A stretch of DNA of 5,603 bases from Chloroflexota bacterium (GTDB lineage Bacteria > Chloroflexota > UBA6077 > JACQUR01), in the NCBI GenBank assembly GCA_016210245.1, contig JACQUR010000167.1, forward strand, positions 1 through 5,603, read 5' to 3'. This document shows positions 2,595 to 5,603 of this stretch, one piece after another. The translations under genes and the position numbers were made by a program. Under the pieces are notes generated by a model, which saw only the letters and a program-made list of their open reading frames with translations, had not been told where the DNA came from and did no database searches. The stretch's first letter is position 1, and each line of letters begins with the position of its first letter.

Positions 2595-5543
2595 GCTCAG
2601 GACGAGGTTTCTAGCCCCGAGTCGAACGCTGCCCCTTTGAACTCAGCACTCAGGACTCAGGACTCAGGACTCAGGACTCAGGACTCAGCACTCAGCACTC
2701 AGGACTGGCTGGCGCTGGGCGTGCTGCTGGGGGCGAGCCTGCTCTACTATCCGGATCTCGTCTTCCGCGGCCTGGTGCTGGCCGACTACGACGTCTTCGC
2801 CTACTTCTACCCGCTCCGCCACTTCGCCGCCGAGGCGGTCCGGCAGGGACGGCTGCCCCTGTGGAACCCGGACCTGTTCCTGGGCAGTCCGTTCCTGGCC
2901 AATCCCCAGACGGCGGTCTTCTATCCCCTGACCGCCCTGTTCTACGTCCTGCCGGTGCCCTACGCCTACTCGGCCTCGCTGGTCGGGCACCTGTTCCTGG
3001 CCGGCGCCCTGTTCTACCTCTTCGCCCGGCGGACCCTGGCCCTGGGCGCGCTCGCCAGTCTGCTGGGCGGGCTGGCGTTCACGTTCAGCGGCTTCTTCGC
3101 CGGCCAGGCCGGGCACCTGAACCAGGTCAGCGCCGCTGCCTGGCTGCCGCTGCTGGTCACCGCCTTCGACGAGGCGGCGCGCCGGCCCCGCCCCAGCATG
3201 CTGGTCGCGGCCGCGGCCGTGCTCGCCATCCAGTTGCTGGCCGGGCACCCTCAGGAAACCTACATGAGCCTGATCGTCGTGGGCGTGTTCGTGGTGGTGC
3301 GCGCGCTGCTGGCCGAGCCGAAGCGCCTGGGGTGGGCGCTGGGTGTGCTGGGCGCAGGGGTGGCGCTCGGCCTGGGGCTGGCCAGCCTCCAGCTCGTGCC
3401 CACCCTGGAGCTGGCCCGGGAGTCGGTGCGCTCCGGCGGGCTGGACTACCAGGACGCGTCCTTCGTTACCCTGCCGCCCTGGGACGTGCCCTGGGCGCTG
3501 CTGCCAGGCTTCCAGTGGAACGTCATCGCCAGCACCGAGTGGCTGGGCTACGTGGGCGTGCTGCCCGTCGTGGCCGGGCTGCTGGCGCTCCTGGCCGCCC
3601 GGCGTCCCGCCACGCTCGCCGCGGCGCTGGTGGCTGGGCTCGGGTTCGTGCTGGCCATGGGCGACGCGCTGCCGCTCTACTCGTTCCTGTTCGAGCACCT
3701 GCCCTTCTTCGACCGCTTCCGCGTGCCGGCGCGCTGGCTGTTCATCTACACCTTCGGCGCCGCCACCCTGGCAGCCCTGGGGCTGGAGTGGGCGCGGATG
3801 CACCTGGGCAACCGGCACTCCCCCTCCCTGCGCCCTCACCCTGACCCTCTCCCAGGGGGAGAGGGAAATGGTTCCCTCTCCCCCTGGGAGAGGGTCAGGG
3901 TGAGGGCAGGTTGGGCTCGCCTTGCGGGCGTGGCGGCGCTCGTGGGCGTGGCCGGCCTCTGGATGCCGCAGTTCGCCCAGCCGGTCCCGCGGCGCCTGGT
4001 GGTGGTGTGGCTGGCGCTCGGGGCGGCGGGCGTGCTGCTGCTGGTCGCCATCCGCGGCGGGCATCGCTGGCGGAACGCCCTGAGCGGCCTGCTCATCTTC
4101 GTCGCCGCAGCGGAGCTGTGGCTCGCGCCATCGGAGTTGCCCTTCCGCTACGCCGTGCCCGCCGACTTCTACGCTATGCCGCGCGACTCCACTCGCTTCA
4201 TCCAGGCCGCACCCCCGGGGCGGGTGCTCAGCGCGGCCACGGACGTGTACGAGATCAAGGAGACCCCGGACTACCGGCAGCGCTACGCCTGGCTGCACCC
4301 GCGCGCGCTGCTGAACTACCTGGTTGGGGTCAAGCACACCGAGATCCTCACTCCCAACCTCCCCCTGCTCTACGGCCTGGCCAGCGCCGATGGCTACGAT
4401 GGCGGCGTCCTGCCCGGGCAGCGCTTCGTCGAGTTGAGCAAGCTGCTCATGCCGGCCGAGGCGGTGCGCAGCGACGGGGTGTGGCGCAGCCGGCTGGAGT
4501 TCGTACCGCCGCCCCGCCTGCTCGACCTGCTGGGGGTGCGCTCCGTGCTGGCCTCGAACATCCGCGACGCCACCGTGGACGGCGTGCCGCACGACCGCGC
4601 GCTGGCCGTGCCACTGGCGCCCGGCCAGGCCACCGCGCTGCGGCGCCTACCGGAGGTCCAGGCTACCGCCCTTGGGGTGGTCAGCACCTTCGACGGCCCG
4701 CCGCTGCCAGACGGGACAGAGGTGGGACGGGTGGTGCTGCAGGGCGTGGATGGCAGCGTGCAGGAACTGCCGCTGCGGCTGGGCCTGGAAACGGGCTACG
4801 AGCAGGAGCGGCCACCTGAGACCACCCGGACGCCGAAGGCGCTGGGGCGCTGGTACGTCGACGGGCGCTGGGACTACCACGCCCGCCAGTCGATCCGCCC
4901 CACGGCGCTGAGCGAGGTGGCGGTGCGGGGCAGCGCCCCCGAGGGCAGGCTGGTGCTGAAGGCGCTCACCCTGATCGATGACCAGCACCAGCAGGCCCAC
5001 TCCCTGGTGCTCAGCGATCGGCTCGAGCGCACCACCTTCTTCGACCTGAAGGTCTACCAGCTCCGCGATGCCCTGCCCCGCGCTTACCTGGTTTCTCGCG
5101 CCGAGGTGCTGGACGACGCGGACGCCCTGGAGCGCCTGGCGGACGAGAGCTTCGACCCGCGGGCGGAGGTGGCGCTGGCCCCGGGCCCGGGCGCGCAGCC
5201 GCTGGCCGGCGCGGGCGGCCCGGTCCCGGCTCAGGTGGAACGTCCCCAGCCCGAGCACCTGCTGGCTCGCCTGGACGCGGCCGCGCCGGGCTACCTGGTG
5301 GTCACCGAGTCGTGGGCGCCCGGCTGGCGCGCTACGGTGGACGGCCAGCCGGTGGCGGTGCTGCGGGCCAACTACGCCTTCCAGGCTGTCCCGGTGCCGC
5401 CCGGCGCGCACCTGGTCGAGCTGCGCTACGAGCCGCGCTCCTTCACTCTGGGGCTCGGGCTGAGCCTGGCCAGCCTGGTGGTCGCCAGCGCGCTGCTGCT
5501 GATCGGGCACCGCACCCTGGCGCGAGGGGGTGTCCGCCATTGA
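2577..5543 (+). CDS. YfhO-family membrane protein (GT-C type glycosyltransferase-like)
   Basis: Large polytopic protein of 988 residues, within the usual range for YfhO-like proteins. In Firmicutes YfhO is a GT-C enzyme that adds sugars to lipoteichoic acid outside the cell, using a donor made by a partner GT2 enzyme. Seen here: a first membrane segment at 44-58; an outer loop with DYDVFAYFYPLR (70-81) and LWNPDLFLGSPF (95-106), characteristic of the family; roughly a dozen more membrane segments to about 516; HPQE (224-227); RFRVPARW (380-387); a long extracytoplasmic domain (517-953) ending in the family's beta-rich signature around ESWAPGWRATVDGQPV (911-926); and a last helix at about 955-977. 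Residues 1-43 come largely from repeats, and 419-444 are encoded by an inserted palindrome. GTG at 2577 follows GAGGG at 2561-2565 at a long distance; TTG at 2637 is an alternative. Family assignment is secure, but substrate and activity are inferred. The GT2 gene 109 bp upstream is a natural donor-making partner. Confidence 0.94.
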   Translation: MSSRPSAQDEVSSPESNAAPLNSALRTQDSGLRTQDSALSTQDWLALGVLLGASLLYYPDLVFRGLVLADYDVFAYFYPLRHFAAEAVRQGRLPLWNPDLFLGSPFLANPQTAVFYPLTALFYVLPVPYAYSASLVGHLFLAGALFYLFARRTLALGALASLLGGLAFTFSGFFAGQAGHLNQVSAAAWLPLLVTAFDEAARRPRPSMLVAAAAVLAIQLLAGHPQETYMSLIVVGVFVVVRALLAEPKRLGWALGVLGAGVALGLGLASLQLVPTLELARESVRSGGLDYQDASFVTLPPWDVPWALLPGFQWNVIASTEWLGYVGVLPVVAGLLALLAARRPATLAAALVAGLGFVLAMGDALPLYSFLFEHLPFFDRFRVPARWLFIYTFGAATLAALGLEWARMHLGNRHSPSLRPHPDPLPGGEGNGSLSPWERVRVRAGWARLAGVAALVGVAGLWMPQFAQPVPRRLVVVWLALGAAGVLLLVAIRGGHRWRNALSGLLIFVAAAELWLAPSELPFRYAVPADFYAMPRDSTRFIQAAPPGRVLSAATDVYEIKETPDYRQRYAWLHPRALLNYLVGVKHTEILTPNLPLLYGLASADGYDGGVLPGQRFVELSKLLMPAEAVRSDGVWRSRLEFVPPPRLLDLLGVRSVLASNIRDATVDGVPHDRALAVPLAPGQATALRRLPEVQATALGVVSTFDGPPLPDGTEVGRVVLQGVDGSVQELPLRLGLETGYEQERPPETTRTPKALGRWYVDGRWDYHARQSIRPTALSEVAVRGSAPEGRLVLKALTLIDDQHQQAHSLVLSDRLERTTFFDLKVYQLRDALPRAYLVSRAEVLDDADALERLADESFDPRAEVALAPGPGAQPLAGAGGPVPAQVERPQPEHLLARLDAAAPGYLVVTESWAPGWRATVDGQPVAVLRANYAFQAVPVPPGAHLVELRYEPRSFTLGLGLSLASLVVASALLLIGHRTLARGGVRH
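2641..2703 (+). repeat. ACTCAGC/ACTCAGG heptad array, nine units, in the N-terminus of the YfhO-like gene
   Basis: Nine uninterrupted units start at 2641 and repeat every seven bases. Only the last base varies, in the order C, G, G, G, G, G, C, C, G. The array is translated within residues 22-43 as 7-residue repeats (LRTQDSG, LRTQDSA, LSTQD) and stops three bases before the TGG codon that opens the first membrane segment. It is inverted relative to the array at 2473-2517. Confidence 0.97.
3832..3907. repeat. Perfect 76-bp palindromic element (REP-like) inside the YfhO-like gene
   Basis: Arms of 36 bp (3832-3867 and 3872-3907) are exact reverse complements around the 4-base loop ATGG. Each arm is itself close to palindromic (CCCTCTCCC...GGGAGAGGG). 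It is translated as residues 419-444, containing PHPDPLPGGEG and SLSPWERVRVRA, in a hydrophilic loop between two membrane segments (about 387-404 and 447-463). From general knowledge, HPDPLP...GEG peptides recur in unrelated predicted bacterial proteins as the mark of an interspersed palindromic repeat. Of the three + frames only the one used here is open: the others meet TGA at 3842 and 3901. Confidence 0.95.
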
Positions 5544-5560
5544 GGGGTGTCCGCCATTGA
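5527..5560 (+). repeat. 17-bp tandem duplication covering the YfhO-like stop codon
   Basis: GGGGTGTCCGCCATTGA occurs exactly at 5527-5543 and again at 5544-5560. The TGA stop is the end of the first copy. The second copy is in a different frame because 17 is not a multiple of 3. It may be the beginning of a longer intergenic repeat, or a slippage duplication at the gene end. Confidence 0.9.
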
Positions 5561-5572
5561 GTGGGGGAGCCG

Positions 5573-5588
5573 CCGCCCTGAAGGGCGG
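5573..5588. terminator. Possible terminator hairpin or palindromic repeat
   Basis: CCGCCC at 5573-5578 pairs with GGGCGG at 5583-5588 across the tetraloop TGAA, 29 bases after the YfhO-like stop codon. The place suits a terminator, but no T-run follows (the next bases are GCCTGGGTG). It could equally be one more intergenic palindromic repeat. Confidence 0.35.
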
Positions 5589-5603
5589 GCCTGGGTGTTA
5601 GGC

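Noticed and set aside
2473..2703. CRISPR array
   Set aside because: The units are 7 bp, contiguous and without spacers, and no cas gene is present.
3832..3907. Intrinsic terminator
   Set aside because: The hairpin is strong but lies in the middle of an intact gene and has no T-run after it.
2685..4592. Long open frame on the minus strand (635 codons)
   Set aside because: It lies opposite the YfhO-like gene, is rich in Gln, His, Gly and Arg as expected from the antisense of high-GC code, and shows no recognisable domain. Its PHPDPLPGGEG stretch comes only from the palindrome being symmetric.
4647..5540. Minus-strand open frame of 297 codons
   Set aside because: Antisense shadow of the C-terminal YfhO domain. 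Composition is biased and no family motif is visible.

Overview
The window comes from a high-GC bacterium. A member of the Chloroflexota (Roseiflexus/Kouleothrix-like) is my best guess, from the GC-rich codon use, the long YfhO-type membrane protein, and short heptanucleotide and palindromic repeats at and inside gene borders. This is an inference without a database search; other high-GC environmental phyla are possible.

Layout, all genes on the + strand. (1) 1-30 is an almost pure C tract at the window edge. (2) 41-1660 encodes a polytopic GT-C type glycosyltransferase (RgtA/ArnT-like, PMT/GT39 superfamily) with a repeat-derived insertion of about 150 bp inside it. (3) 1661-1786 is a short intergenic region consisting largely of repeats. 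(4) 1787-2467 encodes a soluble GT2 enzyme of the dolichyl/polyprenyl-phosphate sugar synthase type. (5) 2468-2576 is a second intergenic region made mostly of heptad repeats. (6) 2577-5543 encodes a large YfhO-family membrane protein whose N-terminus carries a heptad array and whose middle carries a perfect 76-bp palindrome, translated in frame. (7) 5544-5603 has the second copy of a 17-bp tandem repeat that covers the stop codon, then a small GC-rich hairpin.

Together the genes look like an envelope glycosylation cluster. The GT2 enzyme would charge a polyprenyl phosphate with a sugar on the cytoplasmic face. The two GT-C type membrane proteins would transfer sugars from lipid-linked donors to an acceptor on the outer face. 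The GT2 plus YfhO pairing recalls CsbB-YfhO of Firmicutes, which glycosylates lipoteichoic acid. The acceptor here is unknown.

The unusual part is the repeats. Several different sequence families share an exact 7-bp period: GCAACCT, AATCTGC, a CGCTTC-type unit, ACTCAGC/ACTCAGG and AGTCCAC. Heptad arrays sit directly at the 5' end of all three genes and also inside gene 1. The copies of ACTCAGS and of the 76-bp palindrome that lie inside genes are in orientations or frames that avoid stop codons. The ACTCAGS copy lying between genes is in the orientation that carries TGA in every frame. I see no RNA gene, transposase, CRISPR array or real gene on the minus strand.
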